Counted from the first letter of the stretch, positions 25,438 to 38,450 are shown. The stretch: DNA of 64,000 nt from Cherax quadricarinatus (GCF_038502225.1 NC_091382.1:14121376-14185375), one strand, 5' to 3'. Notes: a model not told the origin generated them from the letters alone. Made by a program: numbers and translations.

Positions 25438-26789
25438 ATGCGTAGGGAGACACTGGTCAGAGAAATAGCAAGCATCGAACTTAAGCTAAAAGAATCCTTT
25501 AGGAGTCAGGAATCGCGGGAAGAACTAAAAGCCATAAATGAAATCGAAAGAAACCCAAAGTATTTCTTCTCCTATGCCAAATCAAAGTCGAGAACAACGT
25601 CCAGTATTGGGCCCCTACTTAAACAAGATGGGTCCTACACAGATGACAGCAAGGAAATGAGTGAGCTACTCAAGTCCCAATATGACTCAGTTTTTAGCAA
25701 GCCGCTAACCAGACTGAGAGTCGAAGATCAAAATAAATTTTTATGAGAGAGCCACAAAATTTGATTAACACAAGCCTATCCGATGTTATCCTGACGCCAA
25801 ATGACTTCGAACAGGCGATAAATGACATGCCCATGCACTCTGCCCCAGGGCCAGACTCATGGAACTCTGTGTTCATCAAGAACTGCAAGAAGCCCCTATC
25901 ACGAGCCTTTTCCATCCTATGGAGAGGGAGCATGGACACGGGGGTCGTCCCACAGTTACTAAAAACAACAGACATAGCCCCACTCCACAAAGGGGGCAGT
26001 AAAGCAACAGCAAAGAACTACAGACCAATAGCACTAACATCCCATATCATAAAAATCTTTGAAAGGGTCCTAAGAAGCAAAATCACCACCCATCTAGAAA
26101 CCCATCAGTTACACAACCCAGGGCAACATGGGTTTAGAACAGGTCGCTCCTGTCTGTCTCAACTATTGGATCACTACGACAAGGTCCTAAATGCACTAGA
26201 AGACAAAAAGAATGCAGATATAATATATACAGACTTTGCAAAAACCTTCGACAAGTGTGACCATGCCGTAATAGCGCACAAAATGCGTGCTAAAGGAATA
26301 ACAGGAAAAGTCGGTCGATGGATCTATAACTTCCTTACTAACAGAACACAGAGAGTAGTCGTCAACAGAGTAAAGTCCGAGGCAGCTACGGTGAAAAGCT
26401 CTGTTCCACAAGGCACAGTACTCGCTCCCATCTTGTTCCTCATCCTCATATCCGACATAGACAAGGATGTCAGCCACAGCACCGTGTCTTCCTTTGCAGA
26501 TGACACCCGAATCTGCATGACAGTGTCTTCCATTGCAGACACTGCAAGGCTCCAGGCGGACATCAACCAAATCTTTCAGTGGGCTGCAGAAAACAATATG
26601 AAGTTCAACGATGAGAAATTTCAATTACTCAGATATGGTAAACATGAGGAAATTAAATCTTCATCAGAGTACAAAACAAATTCTGGCCACAAAATAGAGC
26701 GAAACACCAACGTCAAAGACCTGGGAGTGATCATGTCGGAGGATCTCACCTTCAAGGACTATAACATTGTATCAATCGCATCTGCTTGA
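25438..26789 (+). pseudogene. LINE copy 1 reverse transcriptase domain
   Basis: Linker (RNPKYFFSYAKSKS, IGPLLKQDGSYTDD) followed by RT: SAPGPDSWNSVFIK, NYRPIALTSHIIKIFERV, HGFRTGRSCLSQLLDH, YTDFAKTFDKCDH (motif A Asp), SVPQGTVLAPILFLI (motif B) and SSFADDTRI (motif C, both Asp present), then MKFNDEKFQLLRYG. Linker and RT are in different frames, meeting at an ATGA overlap at 25743-25746. The RT frame ends at a TGA at 26787, where copy 3 reads Arg (SARKMTGW), so this is a nonsense mutation, shared with copy 2. The catalytic residues are intact, but the chain is broken. Confidence 0.88.
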
Positions 26790-26792
26790 AAA

Positions 26793-27431
26793 ATGACAGG
26801 ATGGATAATGAGAACCTTCAAAACTAGGGAGGCCAAGCCCATGATCACACTATTCAGGTCACTTGTTCTATCTAGGCTGGAGTATTGCTGCACACTAACA
26901 GCACCTTTCAAGGCAGGTGAAATTGCCGACCTAGAGAATGTACAGAGAACTTTCACTGCGCGCATAACGGAGATAAAACACCTCAATTACTGGGAGCGCT
27001 TGAGGTTCCTAAACCTGTATTCCCTGGAACGCAGGAGGGAGAGATACATGATTATATACACCTGGAAAATCCTAGAGGGACTAGTACCGAACTTACACAC
27101 GAAAATCACTCACTACGAAAGCAAAAGATTTGGCAGACGATGCACCATCCCCCCAATGAAAAGCAGGGGTGTCACTAGCACGTTAAGAGACCATACAATA
27201 ACTGTCTGGGGCCCGAGACTGTTCAACTGCCTCCCAGCACACATAAGGGGGATTACCAACAGACCCCTGGCAGTCTTCAAGCTTGCACTAGACAAGCACC
27301 TAAAGTCAGTTCCTGATCAGCCGGGCTGTGGCTCGTACCTTGGTTTGCGTGCAGCCAGCAGCAACAGACTGGTTGATCAGGCTCTGATCCACCAGGAGGC
27401 CTGGTCACAGACCGGGCCGCGGGGGCGTTGA
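26793..27431 (+). pseudogene. LINE copy 1 C-terminal domain
   Basis: Same frame as the RT, continuing after the TGA. Features: WIMRTFKTREAKPM, SRLEYCCTLTAPFKAG, LENVQRTFTARI, YSLERRRERYMIIYTWK and GPRLFNCLPAHIRG, ending LVDQALIHQEAWSQTGPRGR. This C-terminal region is characteristic of Jockey/CR1-type LINEs. The last roughly 110 nt are the part most often left as short insertions (see 50448-50572). Confidence 0.85.
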
Positions 27432-27465
27432 CCCCCGGAACTCTCTCCAGGTAAGCTCCAGGTAC

Positions 27466-29115
27466 AGGTACTGTAATGTACAAGTACTGTAATGTACAAG
27501 TACTGTAATGTACAAGTACTGTACTGTATAGGTACTGTTCTGTACAAGTATTGTACTGTAAAAGTACTGTACTGTACAAGTACTGTACTGTACAAGCACT
27601 ATTGTACTGTTCAAGTACTGCACTGTACAAGTATTGTACAAGTACTGTAATGTACCAGTACTGTACTTTACAAATACTGTGCTGTACAAGTACTGTACTG
27701 TACAAGTACTGTACAGTACAAGTACTGTACATGTACTGTAATGTACAAGTACTGTACTGTACAAGTACTGTAATGTACAAGTACTGTAAAGTACAAGTAC
27801 TGTACTGTACAAGTACTGTACTGTACAAGTACTGTGCTGTACAAGTATTGTACAAGTACTGTTATGTACAAGTACTGTACTGTACAAATACCGTACTGTA
27901 CAAGTACTGTACTGTACAAGTACTGTTCAGTACAAGTACTGTACTGTACAAGTACTGTACTGTACAAGTACTGTAATGTACAAGTACTGTAAAGTACAAG
28001 TACTGTACTGTACAAGTACTGTACTGTACAAGTATTGTACTGTACAAGTACTGTACTGAACAAGTACTGTACTGTACAAGTACTGTACTGTACAAGTACT
28101 GTACAGTGCAAATACTGTACAAGTACTGAAATGTACAAGTACTGTAATGTACAAGTACTGTCAAGTACAAGAACTGTACTGTACAAGTACTGTACTGTAC
28201 AAGTATTGTACTGTACAAGTACTGTACTGAACAAGTACTCTACTGTACAAGTACTGTACTGTACAAGTACTGTACAGTACAAATACTGTACAAGTACTGT
28301 AATGTACAAGTTCTGTAATGTACAAGTACCGTAATGTACAAGTACTGTAATGTACAAGTACTGTACAGTACAAGTACCGTAATGTACAAGTACTGTACAG
28401 TACAAGTACTGTAATGTACAAGTACTGTACAGTACAAGTACTGTAATGTACAAGTACTGTAATGTACAAGTATTGTACAGTACAAGTACTGTTCAAGTAA
28501 TGTAATGTACAAGTACTGTACTGTACAAGTACTGAACAGAACAAGCACTGTAATGTACAAGTACTGTACAGTACAAGTACTGTAATGTACAAGTACTGTA
28601 CAGTGCAAGTACTGTAATGTACAAGTACTGTACGGTACATGTACTGTAATGCACAAGTACTGTAATGTACAAGTATTGTACAGTACAAGTACTGTACAGA
28701 ACAAGCACTGTAATGTACAAGTACTGTACAGTACAAGTACTGTACAAGTACTGTACTGTACAAGTACTGTACAAGTACTGTACAAGTACTGTACAAGTAC
28801 TGTACAAGTACTGTACAAGTACTGCACAAGTACTGTACAAGTACTGTACAAGTACTGTACAAGTACTGTACTGTACAAGTACTGTAATGTACAAGTACTG
28901 TAATGTACAAGTACTGTAACGTACAAGTACTGTAATGTACAAGTACTGTAATGTACAAGTACTGTAATGTACAAGTTCTGTAATGCACAAGTACTGTACT
29001 GTATAGGTACTGTACTGTACAAGTATTGTACTGTATAAGTACTGTACTGTACAAGTACTGTAATGTACAAGTACTGAAATGTACAAGTACTGTAATGCAC
29101 AAGTACTGTACTGTA
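27466..29115 (-). repeat. 16-bp satellite block B
   Basis: About 100 copies of the TACTGTAMTGTACAAG unit between the two LINE copies. The first 150 bp match the start of block C almost base for base, including odd variants (TGTATAGG, GTAAAAGTAC, CACTATTGTACTG). The last 60 bp match the end of block A (CTGAAATGTACAAG, TAATGCACAAG). A stretch at 28735-28870 is a pure 10-bp TACTGTACAAG-like sub-repeat. Frames here are artefacts. Confidence 0.93.
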
Positions 29116-29140
29116 CAGATACAGATACTAATGCCGGAAA

Positions 29141-30060
29141 AAAATCCCCCCCCCCCCACCAGTACCAACAATACCACCAGTCCGATAACATTCTTCTTTG
29201 CAAATATACAGGGTCTAAAGCCAGCAACAAATATCAAAATACCTTTCATCCATGGACTGCTTGCAGAGGCAAAGGCAATGTTCGCGGCTTTTACTGAGAC
29301 CCAAATAAATGATCACTTGGATATCGAAATATGGATCCCAGGTTACAACCTATACAGATGTGACAGAGTGAACAGGCAAAAGGGATGGGGGGGTTTGCCT
29401 GTACATTGCAGAGTCACTTGTTTGCACAGAACTGCTTAATGCCTCAAATGATGTAGTGGAAGTTTTAGCAGTAAAGGTCGAGAACCAAAACCTAGTCATT
29501 GTGGTAGTCTACAAGCCTCCGGATGCAACATCCCAGCAATTCCAGGAACAGCTGTTAAAAATTGACCACTGTCTGGGAAATCTTCCAGCTCCTGCACCCA
29601 ACATCTTGCTCCTGGGGATTTCAACTTAAGGCACCTAAAATGGAGGAATATAGCAAATAATATTGTTGCAGTAATAACACCAGGAGGCAGCTCTGATGAA
29701 AACTCACACTCACACGAGCTTTTAAATCTCTGCACAAAATTCAATTTAAACCAGCAAATAATAGAGCCTACTAGACTGGAGAATACACTAGACCTCATCT
29801 TCACTAACAATGATGATCTGATAAGAAATGTCACCATATCAAAAACAATATACTCAGATCACAACATAATTGAGGTTCAGACATGTATGCGTGGAGCCCC
29901 AGACTGACATAATGAGACTAGTCACGAGGGAGCATTCACCAAATTCAACTTCAATAACAAAAACATAAAGTGGGACCAAGTAAACCAAGTCCTAACCGAT
30001 ATAAGCTGGGAAGATATACTAAGCAACATAGACCCCAACTTATGCCTAGAACAGATTAAC
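29141..30060 (+). pseudogene. LINE copy 2 endonuclease domain
   Basis: FFFANIQGL and FTETQINDH are readable, but the frame breaks in the G-rich stretch near 29385 (AAAGGGATGGGGGGG, against a longer G run in copy 1). The GDFN motif region has lost one G (CTCCTGGGGATTTC near 29616), and a CGA to TGA stop lies at about 29905 (CCAGACTGACATAATG), a typical CpG decay. The two positions that are stops in copy 1 read Leu and Arg here. Confidence 0.82.
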
Positions 30061-31505
30061 TCGGTGGCACTCGATGTATGCACAAGGCTTATTCCTCTAA
30101 GAAAAAGGAGGAGTAGATGTAAAATAGAAAGAGACAGGCGCTCCCTTTACAGGCGACGGAAAAAAATAACAGAGCGGCTAAAAGAGGTCAATATATCTGA
30201 AATGCGTAGGGAGACACTGGTCAGAGAAATAGCAAGCATCGAACTTAAGCTAAAAGAATCCTTTAGGAGTCAGGAATCGCGGGAAGTACTAAAAGCCATA
30301 AATGAAATCGAAAGAAATCCAAAGTATTTCTTCTCCTATGCCAAATCAAAATCGAGAACAACGTCCAGTATTGGGCCCCTACTTAAACAAGATGGGTCCT
30401 ACACAGATGACAGCAAGGAAATGAGTGAGCTACTCAAGTCCCAATATGACTCAGTTTTTAGCAAGCCGCTAACCAGACTGAGAGTCGAAGATCAAAATGA
30501 ATTTTTATGAGAGAGCCACAAAATTTGATTAACACAAGCCTATCCGATGTTATCCTGACGCCAAATGACTTCGAACAGGCGATAAATGACATGCCCATGC
30601 ACTCTGCCCCAGGGCCAGACTCATGGAACTCTGTGTTCATCAAGAACTGCAAGAAGCCCCTATCACGAGCCTTTTCCATCCTATGGAGAGGGAGCATGGA
30701 CACGGGGGTCGTCCCACAGTTACTAAAAACAACAGACATAGCCCCACTCCACAAAGGGGGCAGTAAAGCAACAGCAAAGAACTACAGACCAATAGCACTA
30801 ACATCCCATATCATAAAAATCTTTGAAAGGGTCCTAAGAAGCAAGATCACCACCCATCTAGAAACCCATCAGTTACACAACACAGGGCAACATGGGTTTA
30901 GAACAGGTCGCTCCTGTCTGTCTCAACTATTGGATCACTACGACAAGGTCCTAAATGCACTAGAAGACAAAAAGAATGCAGATGTAATATATACAGACTT
31001 TGCAAAAGCCTTCGACAAGTGTGACCATGGCGTAATAGCGCACAAAATGAGTGCTAACGGAATAACAGGAAAAGTCGGTCGATGGATTTATAATTTCCTC
31101 ACTAACAGAACGCAGAGAGTAGTCGTCAACAGAGTCAAGTCCGAGGCAGCTACGGTGAAAAGCTCTGTTCCACAAGGCACAGTACTCGCTCCCATCTTGT
31201 TCCTCATCCTCATATCCGACATAGACAAGGATGTCAGCCACAGCACCGTGTCTTCCTTTGCAGATGACACCCGAATCTGCATGACAGTGTCTTCCATTGC
31301 AGACACTGCAAGGCTCCAGGCGGACATCAACCAAATCTTTCAGTGGGCTGCAGAAAACAATATGAAGTTCAACGATGAGAAAATTCAATTACTCAGATAT
31401 GGTAAACATGAGGAAATTAAACCTTCATCAGAGTACAAAACAAATTCTGGCCAAAAACTAGAGCGAAACACCAACGTCAAAGACCTGGGAGTGATCATGT
31501 CGTAG
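30061..31505 (+). pseudogene. LINE copy 2 linker and reverse transcriptase
   Basis: The linker frame is longer than in copy 1 because the 2-bp deletion is absent (DRRSLYRRRKKITERL). It meets the RT frame at the same ATGA overlap (30507-30510). RT motifs A (YTDFAKAFDKCDH), B (SVPQGTVLAPILFL) and C (SSFADDTRI) are all present; motif A keeps Ala where copy 1 has Thr. A private TAG at 31503 (GGA to TAG region, MS then stop) cuts the chain, and the TGA shared with copy 1 follows at about 31551. Confidence 0.86.
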
Positions 31506-31556
31506 GATCTCACCTTCAAGGACCATAACATTGTATCAATCGCATCTGCTTGAAAA

Positions 31557-32174
31557 ATGACAGGATGGATAATGAGAACCTTCAAAACTAGGGAGGCCAA
31601 GCCCATGATGACACTCTTTAGATCACTTGTTCTATCTAGGCAGGAGTATTGCTGCACACTAACAGCACCTTTCAAGGCAGGTGAAATTGCCGACCTAGAG
31701 AATGTACAGAGAACTTTCACGGCGTGCATAACGGACATAAAACACCTCAATTACTGGGAGCGCTTGAGCTTCCTAAACCTGTATTCCCTGGAACGCAGGA
31801 GGGAGAGATACGTGATTATACACACCTGGAAAATCATAGAAGGACTAGTACCGAACTTACACACGAAAATCACTCACTACGAAAGCAAAAGATTTGGCAG
31901 ACGATGCACCATCCCCCCAATGAAAAGCAGGGGTGTCACTAGCACGTTAAGAGACCATACAATAAGTGTCAGGGGCCCGAGACTGTTCAACTGCCTCCCA
32001 GCACACATAAGGGGGATTACCAACAGACCCCTGGCAGTCTTCAAGCTGGTACTAGACAAGCACCTAAAGTCAGTTCCTGATCAGCCGGGCTGTGGCTCGT
32101 ACGTTGGTTTGCGTGCAGCCAGCAGCAACAGCCTGGTTGATCAGGCTCTGATCCACCAGGAGGCCTGGTCATAG
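31557..32174 (+). pseudogene. LINE copy 2 C-terminal domain
   Basis: Same domain as copy 1, with substitutions such as SRQEYCC and TACITDIKH. It ends at a TAG (TGGTCATAGACC) where copy 1 reads Gln, so it is slightly shorter. No independent function expected. Confidence 0.83.
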
Positions 32175-32224
32175 ACCGGGCCGCGGGGGCGTTGACCCCC
32201 GGAACTCTCTCCAGGTAAACTCCA

Positions 32225-34470
32225 GGTATAGGTACTGTAATGTACAAGTACTGTAATGTACAAGTACTGTAATGTACAAGTACTGTACTGTATAGGTACT
32301 GCTCTGTACAAGTATTGTACTGTAAAAGTACTGTACTGTACAAGTACTGTACTGTACAAGCACTATTGTACTGTACAAGTACTGTACTGTACAAGTACTG
32401 TGCTGTACAAGTATTGTACAAGTACTGTAATGTACCAGTACTGTACTTTACAAATACTGTGCTGTACAAGTACTGTACTGTACAAGTACTGTACAGTACA
32501 AGTACTGTACAAGTACTGTAATGTACAAGTACTGTACTGTACAAGTACTGTAATGTACAAGTACTGTAAAGTACAAGTACTGTACTGTACAAGTACTGTA
32601 CTGTACAAGTATTGTACTGTACAAGTACTGTACTGAACAAGTACTGTACTGTACAAGTACTGTACTGTACAAGTATTGTACTGTACAAGTACTGTACTGT
32701 ACAAGTACTGTACAGTACAAATACTGTACAAGTACTGTAATGTACAAGTACTGTAATGTACAAGTACCGTAATGTACAAGTACTGTAATGTACAAGTACT
32801 GTACAAGTACTGTACTGTACAAGTACTGTAATGTACAAGTACTGTACAGTACAAGTACTGTAATGTACAAGAACTGTACAGTACAAGTTCTGTAATGTAC
32901 AAGTACTGTACAGTACATGTAATGTAATGCACAAGTACTGTAATGTACAAGTACTGTACAGTACAAGTACTGTACAAGTAATGTAATGTACAAGTACTGT
33001 ACTGTACAAGTACTGTACTGTACAAGTACTGTAATGTACAAGTACTGTACAGTACAAGCACTGTAATGTACAAGTACTGTACAGTACAAGTACTGTACAA
33101 GTACTGTAGTGTACAAGTACTGTACAAGTACTGTACAAGTACTGTACAAGTACTGTACAAGTACTGTACAAGTACTGTACAAGTACTGTACAAGTACTGC
33201 ACAAGTACTGTACAAGTACTGTACTATACAAGTACTGTAATGTACAAGTACTGTAACGTACAAGTACTGTAATGTACAAGTACTGTAATGCACAAGTACT
33301 GTACTGTATAGGTACTGTACTGTACAAGTATTGTACTGTACAAGTACTGTACTGTACAAGTACTGTATTGTACAAGTACTGTACTGTACAAGTACTGTAA
33401 TGTACAAGTACTGTAATGTACAAGTACTGTAATGTACAAGTACTGTAATGTACAAGTACTGTAATGCACAAGTACTGTACTGTATAGGTACTGTACTGTA
33501 CAAGTATTGTACTGTACAAGTACTGTACTGTACAAGTATTGTACTGTACAAGCACTGTACTGTACAAGTGTTCTACTGTACAAGTACTGTGCTGTACAAA
33601 TATTGTACAATTATTGTAATGTACAAGTACTGTACTGTACAAGTACCTTCCTGTACAAGTACTGTACTGTACAAGTACAGTACTGTACAAATACTGTACT
33701 GTACAAGTACTGTACAGTACATGTACTGTACAAGTACTGTAATGTACAAGTACTGTACTGTACAAGTACTGTACTGTACAAGTACTGTAATGTACAAGTA
33801 CTGTACTGTACAAGTACTGTACTGTACAAGTACTGTACTGTACAAGTACTGTAATGTACAAGTACTGTACTGTACAAGTACTGTAATACACAAGTACTGT
33901 ACAGTACAAGTACTGTACAAGTACTGTAATGTGCAAGTACTGTACTGTACAAGTACTGTACTGTACAAGTACTGTAATGTACAAGTACTGTACAGTACAA
34001 GTACTGTAATGTACAAGTACTGTAATGTACAAGTACTGTACTGTACAAGTACTGTACTGTACAAGTGCTGTACTGTACAAGTACTGTAATGTATAAGTAC
34101 TGTAATGTACAAGAACTGTACAGTACAAGTTCTGTAATGTACAAGTACTGTACAGTACATGTAATGTAATGCACAAGTACTGTAATGCACAAGTACTGTA
34201 CAGTACAAGTACTGTACAAGTACTGTACTGTATAGGTACTGTACTGTACAAGTATTGTACTGTACAAGTACTGTACTGTACAAGTATTGTACTGTACAAG
34301 TACTGCACAAGTACTGTGCAAGTACTGTGCTGTACAAATATTGTACAATTATTGTAATGTACAAGAACTGTACTGTACAAGTACAGTACTATACAAGTAC
34401 TGTACTGTACAAGTACAGAACTGTACAAGTTCTGTACTGTAGAAGTACTGTACTGTACAAGACTGACTGA
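32225..34470 (-). repeat. 16-bp satellite block C
   Basis: About 140 copies of the TACTGTAMTGTACAAG unit, again with a sub-block of the shorter TACTGTACAAG unit at about 33085-33220. Gives an 810-codon stop-free frame on the - strand that is entirely periodic and not a gene. Confidence 0.93.
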
Positions 34471-37400
34471 CAAGTACAGACTGTGTTCTGACTAGCACTG
34501 TATGTACAAGTACAATGTACAATACTGATGTACAAGTCTGTACTTAGATTGTACTGACAAGTACTGTACTGTACAATATTGTACTGCAAGTACTGTATGT
34601 ACAAGTACTGTACATACAAATACTGTACAAGACTGTAATGTACGACACTGCGTACTGTACTGCAAGTACTGTAATGTAAGACTGACAGCAACAATGTACG
34701 AACTGGCAAGGCACTGTACTGTACGTACTGTACTGTACAAGTATGTAATGTAGGCACTGTACACAAGATGTAATGTACAAGAACTGTACAGTACAAGTTC
34801 TGTAATGTATTAAGTACTGTACATACATGTAATGTAATGCCAATCATGCATTAATACGTACAGTACAATGTACAAGTAAGTAAGTACAAGTACTGTACAA
34901 GTACTGTATGTACAAGTACTGTACTGTACAAATACTGTATGATGTATTGCAATGCTGTAATGTCACTGTACTGTACGTTGTATGCTAAACACTGTAATGT
35001 CAATAATGCTGTATGTGCAAATTGCTGTATGTTGCAGAACTGTATGTTGCATTGCTGTACTGACAAAGACTGCATGTACAAGCGTGCTGTGATAAGTACA
35101 AATGAGCTGTACAAGTACAAGACACTGTAATGTACAAGTCTGTGACTGTCAGTTCAGTGCTGTGCAGTGCTTAGTCAAGCTGTACACAGTGCTGTTAGCT
35201 GAGTGCTGTGCTGTACAATGCTGTGCTGTACAAAGATGCTAATGTACTTAAGTACTGTCAAGTGCAAATTGCTGTAAACAGTGTGTAAGGTCAAGTCTGC
35301 AAAGTGCTGTAACTGTGCAGAGTACTGTGCTGTACAAATTGCTGTGTACAAGTGCTTAATGTACAAATGCTGTACATTACAAATGCTGTACTGTGCTGTG
35401 CAGAGTACTGTACAAAGCACTGTTGTGTTGCAAAGTGCTGTACAAATTGCTGTTCAAGTGCTGTGAAATGCTACTGTGCAAATTGCTGCACAAGTGCTGT
35501 ACAATGCTTACAAAGTACTGTGCAAAGTACTGTGCTGTTGCAGTGCTGTGAAATTGCTGTGCAAGTGCTGTGAATATACAAGAATGTTCTGTGCTGTACA
35601 AGTGCTGTGATGTACAAAGGTGCTGTGAAGTGTGCACAAGTGACTGTACAAGTGCTGTACAAAGTGCTGCACAAATTGCTGTCAAGTACTGCTGTACTGG
35701 TGCAAATGTACTGTGCAAGATACTTGTGCTGTTACAAGTGCTGTGCTGTACAAAGTATTGTACAATTGTTGTATGTCAAGTTCTTGCTGTGCATGTGCAA
35801 GTCTGTTCAAATACTGTACTATTACAAAGTACTGTGCTGTACAGAAGTTCTGCTGTGAATGCTGTACTTCAAGTATGTAATGTACAATGCTGTGCTGTAC
35901 AAGTGCTTGTACTGTACAAGTATTGCTGTCAAGTGCTGTGCTGTACAAGTATTGTACTGTACAAATGCTGTACTGTACAAGTCTGTGCATACAAATGCTG
36001 TACAATGTAAACTGTTGTACAAGTGCTTGTACAAGTCTGTGCTGTCACAAGTGCTGTAATGTACAAAGTGCACTGTACAGTACAAAGTGCTGTACTGTGC
36101 AAGTATGCTGTAATGCAAAGTACTGTGCTGTGCAAATAGCTGTACTGTACAAAGTGCTGTAAATGTGCAAATGCTGTGCAGTCAAATTCTGTATTACAAG
36201 AACTGCAGTAAGTTCTGTAATGTACAAAGTTGCTGTACGTATATGTAATGTAATGCTAAGTGCTTAATGCTGGAAGTACTGTGCAGTACACAAGGTGCTG
36301 TACAAAGATGTGCACAGTACTGTGCTGTACAAGTGCTGTGCTGTAGTGCTATTACTGTACAGCTGTATGTAAGTGCTGTATAGTATAAGTCACTGTAATG
36401 TACAGAGTGCTGTACAAGTGCTAAGTGCTGGTGATCAAATTGCTAGTACTTGTGCAAGTGTGAACTTGTGCACAAGTGCTGTGCAAATTCTGTCAAAGTG
36501 CACGTACTGTACAATTATGTGCAAATGCTGTATATACAGTGCTGTAATGTACAAGTGCTGTAACTGCTGTACTGTTAATGTACAAGTGCTGTAATGCAGA
36601 AGTACTGTACTGTATAAAGTGCTGTGCTGTACTGTGTGTGCTGTACAAGTGCTGTACTGTACAAAGTGCTGTACTGTACAAGTGCTGTGAATGTACAAGT
36701 ACTGTACAGTGCAAGTGCTGTAATACACAAGTGCTGTAATGTACAAGTACTGTAATGCAAGTACTGTAATGTGTAATGTGCTGTGCTGTACAGAGTGTGT
36801 ACTGTACAAGTACTAAGTGCACTATATAGTATTGTGCTGTACAAGTACAAAATGCTAATTACAAATTGCTGTACTGTGCAAGTGCTGTACAAATGTTATT
36901 CAATGTTGTATAAGTGCAAGTACTGTACTGTACAATGTTTCTACAAAGTGCTGTACAAAATTATCTGTACTCACTGTGCAAAATGTGCAATGCTGCAGTA
37001 CATGTACTGTGCAAGTGCTGTAATGTACAAGTACTGTACTGTACAAAGTTGATGTACAAGTCTGTATGTCAAAGTGCTGTGCTGTGCAAGTGTAATGTAC
37101 AAGTGCTGTAATGTACAAGTACTGTACAGTACTGTAAGACTGTACAAGTGCTGTACTGTAAAATCTAATGTATAAGTACTGTAATGTATAAGTGCTGTAA
37201 TGTCAAATACTGTACAAGTGCTGTACTGTCAGTACTGTAATGTCAAGTACTGTCTATACAAGTACTGTAACTGTATGCTGTACAAGAAAATACTGTACTT
37301 TAAGTGCTGTACTGTACTGTAGTGATTGCTGGTACATTGCTGTAATGTGCAAGTGCTGTCTGTACAATGTGCTGTCAATGCTAATACAAAGAAGTACTTG

Positions 37401-37995
37401 TACAGTGCAGTGATGTAACAGACAAGTGCTGTACGGTATACGTGTACAATTGCTGTGCAAATGCTGTACTGTACAAGTACATTACAGTACAAGACTGCAT
37501 GTACAATGCTGTCTCAAAATACTGTACAAATGGTTTACGTACTGTACAAGTACTGTTGATGCAAATTACTGTACAATGTGCAAGTGCTGTCAAAGTCTGT
37601 ACTACAAGTACTACAAGTGCTGTACAAGTACTGTGCAAGTGCTGTACAAGTGCTGTCTGAGTGCTGCTGAAGTGCTGTACAAGTACTGTACAAGTACTGA
37701 GTACTGTACAAGTTCTGTCTATGCAAAGTTGCTGTAATGTACAAGTGCTGCTGTGCTGCTACTGTCAAGTGCTGTCAAATATGCCAAGTACTAGTTGTAC
37801 TGTAGTCTGTACAAGTGCTTGTGCTGTGCAAATACTGCAAGTACTGTAATCAATTGCAATGTCAAATTTTACAATATTGTAATGTACAAGAACTTGCTGT
37901 GCATGTCATCTGTCAGCTGTACTGTACAAAGTGCAAGTACTGTACAAGTACTGTGCAAGTACTGTACAAGTACTGTACAAGTACTGTACTTTGCT
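34471..37995. repeat. Degenerate TGTACAAGTGCTGTA low-complexity region
   Basis: Continuation of the 16-bp satellite, but riddled with small deletions and with CTGTGCTGTACAAGTGC-type variants, so no stable period remains. The only clean patches are at about 37930-37990 (TACAAGTACTG). The many 60-150 codon frames on both strands are short periodic artefacts. Either an old decayed part of the array or poorly corrected assembly sequence. Confidence 0.75.
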
Positions 37996-38450
37996 CACAG
38001 TTTTGACTGGCTACTTTACTGCTGTTTTCTTATCTTAAAAAAAAATCTTTCCTTAAACGAGCTAAATTAACGTTAAACATTGTTAAAAATGCGTTTAATT
38101 TACGCTAGAAAACGCTATAAATAACACTCTATTGTTCTCTCTCCAGTAAACATTTTTCAAGATCTTTTAAATCTCTATCAAACATCTTATCCTCAGCTTG
38201 TGTACTTGTGATCATGTGATTGTTATCTTTCTACTCACCGTCTCAATCTGTGCAAGTGACTGTGGCTACGACTATGACTGCATATTGATTTGTTCTTTTT
38301 TATGCGTTTTGTATTATTTTCATGTTTACGTTTTTTATTTTATTGGTATTTCTATTTAATAAGATTTACTGTCATGCAGGAAACTGAATTATTGTAATAG
38401 TAATTTTATGAATAATATCATCGTAGTTGTGAACACTTATTATAGAGGCC
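37996..38450. other. AT-rich single-copy sequence, no gene seen
   Basis: About 450 bp with no tandem period, no domain and no recognisable element. Confidence 0.4.

Larger units (their letters stand above)
24361..27465 (+). mobile_element. Non-LTR retrotransposon (Jockey/CR1-like LINE), copy 1, defective
   Basis: A roughly 3.1-kb element in + orientation, bounded on both sides by the 16-bp satellite. In order it carries an APE-type endonuclease, a reverse transcriptase and a C-terminal domain, then a GC-rich 3' end (GACCGGGCCGCGGGGGCG, TTGACCCCCGGAACTCTC) and an 11-bp tail motif (AGGTAAGCTCC). No separate ORF1 or RNA-binding protein is visible, so it may be 5'-truncated. It is disabled by nonsense codons, a 2-bp deletion and one more frame change. 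A second copy at 29116-32224 has the same flanks and shares several defects; a third, partial copy is at 52329-53545. Confidence 0.9.
29116..32224 (+). mobile_element. LINE copy 2 (same family as copy 1), defective
   Basis: Roughly 3.1 kb, starting with the same CAGATACAGATACTAATGCC boundary as copy 1 and ending in the same GC-rich 3' end plus AGGTAAACTCC. Offset from copy 1 is about 4,755-4,765 bp. It shares with copy 1 the ATGA frame break before the RT and the TGA after SIASA, and adds its own lesions. Most parsimoniously it is a segmental duplicate of copy 1 together with flanking satellite, not a separate insertion. Confidence 0.9.

Noticed and set aside
24361..32224. Two independent LINE insertions into the satellite
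   Set aside because: Identical junctions, shared rare satellite variants and shared lesions favour a segmental duplication.
32041..34473. 810-codon - strand frame
   Set aside because: Artefact of the stop-free 16-bp satellite; its start overlaps the dead LINE 3' end.
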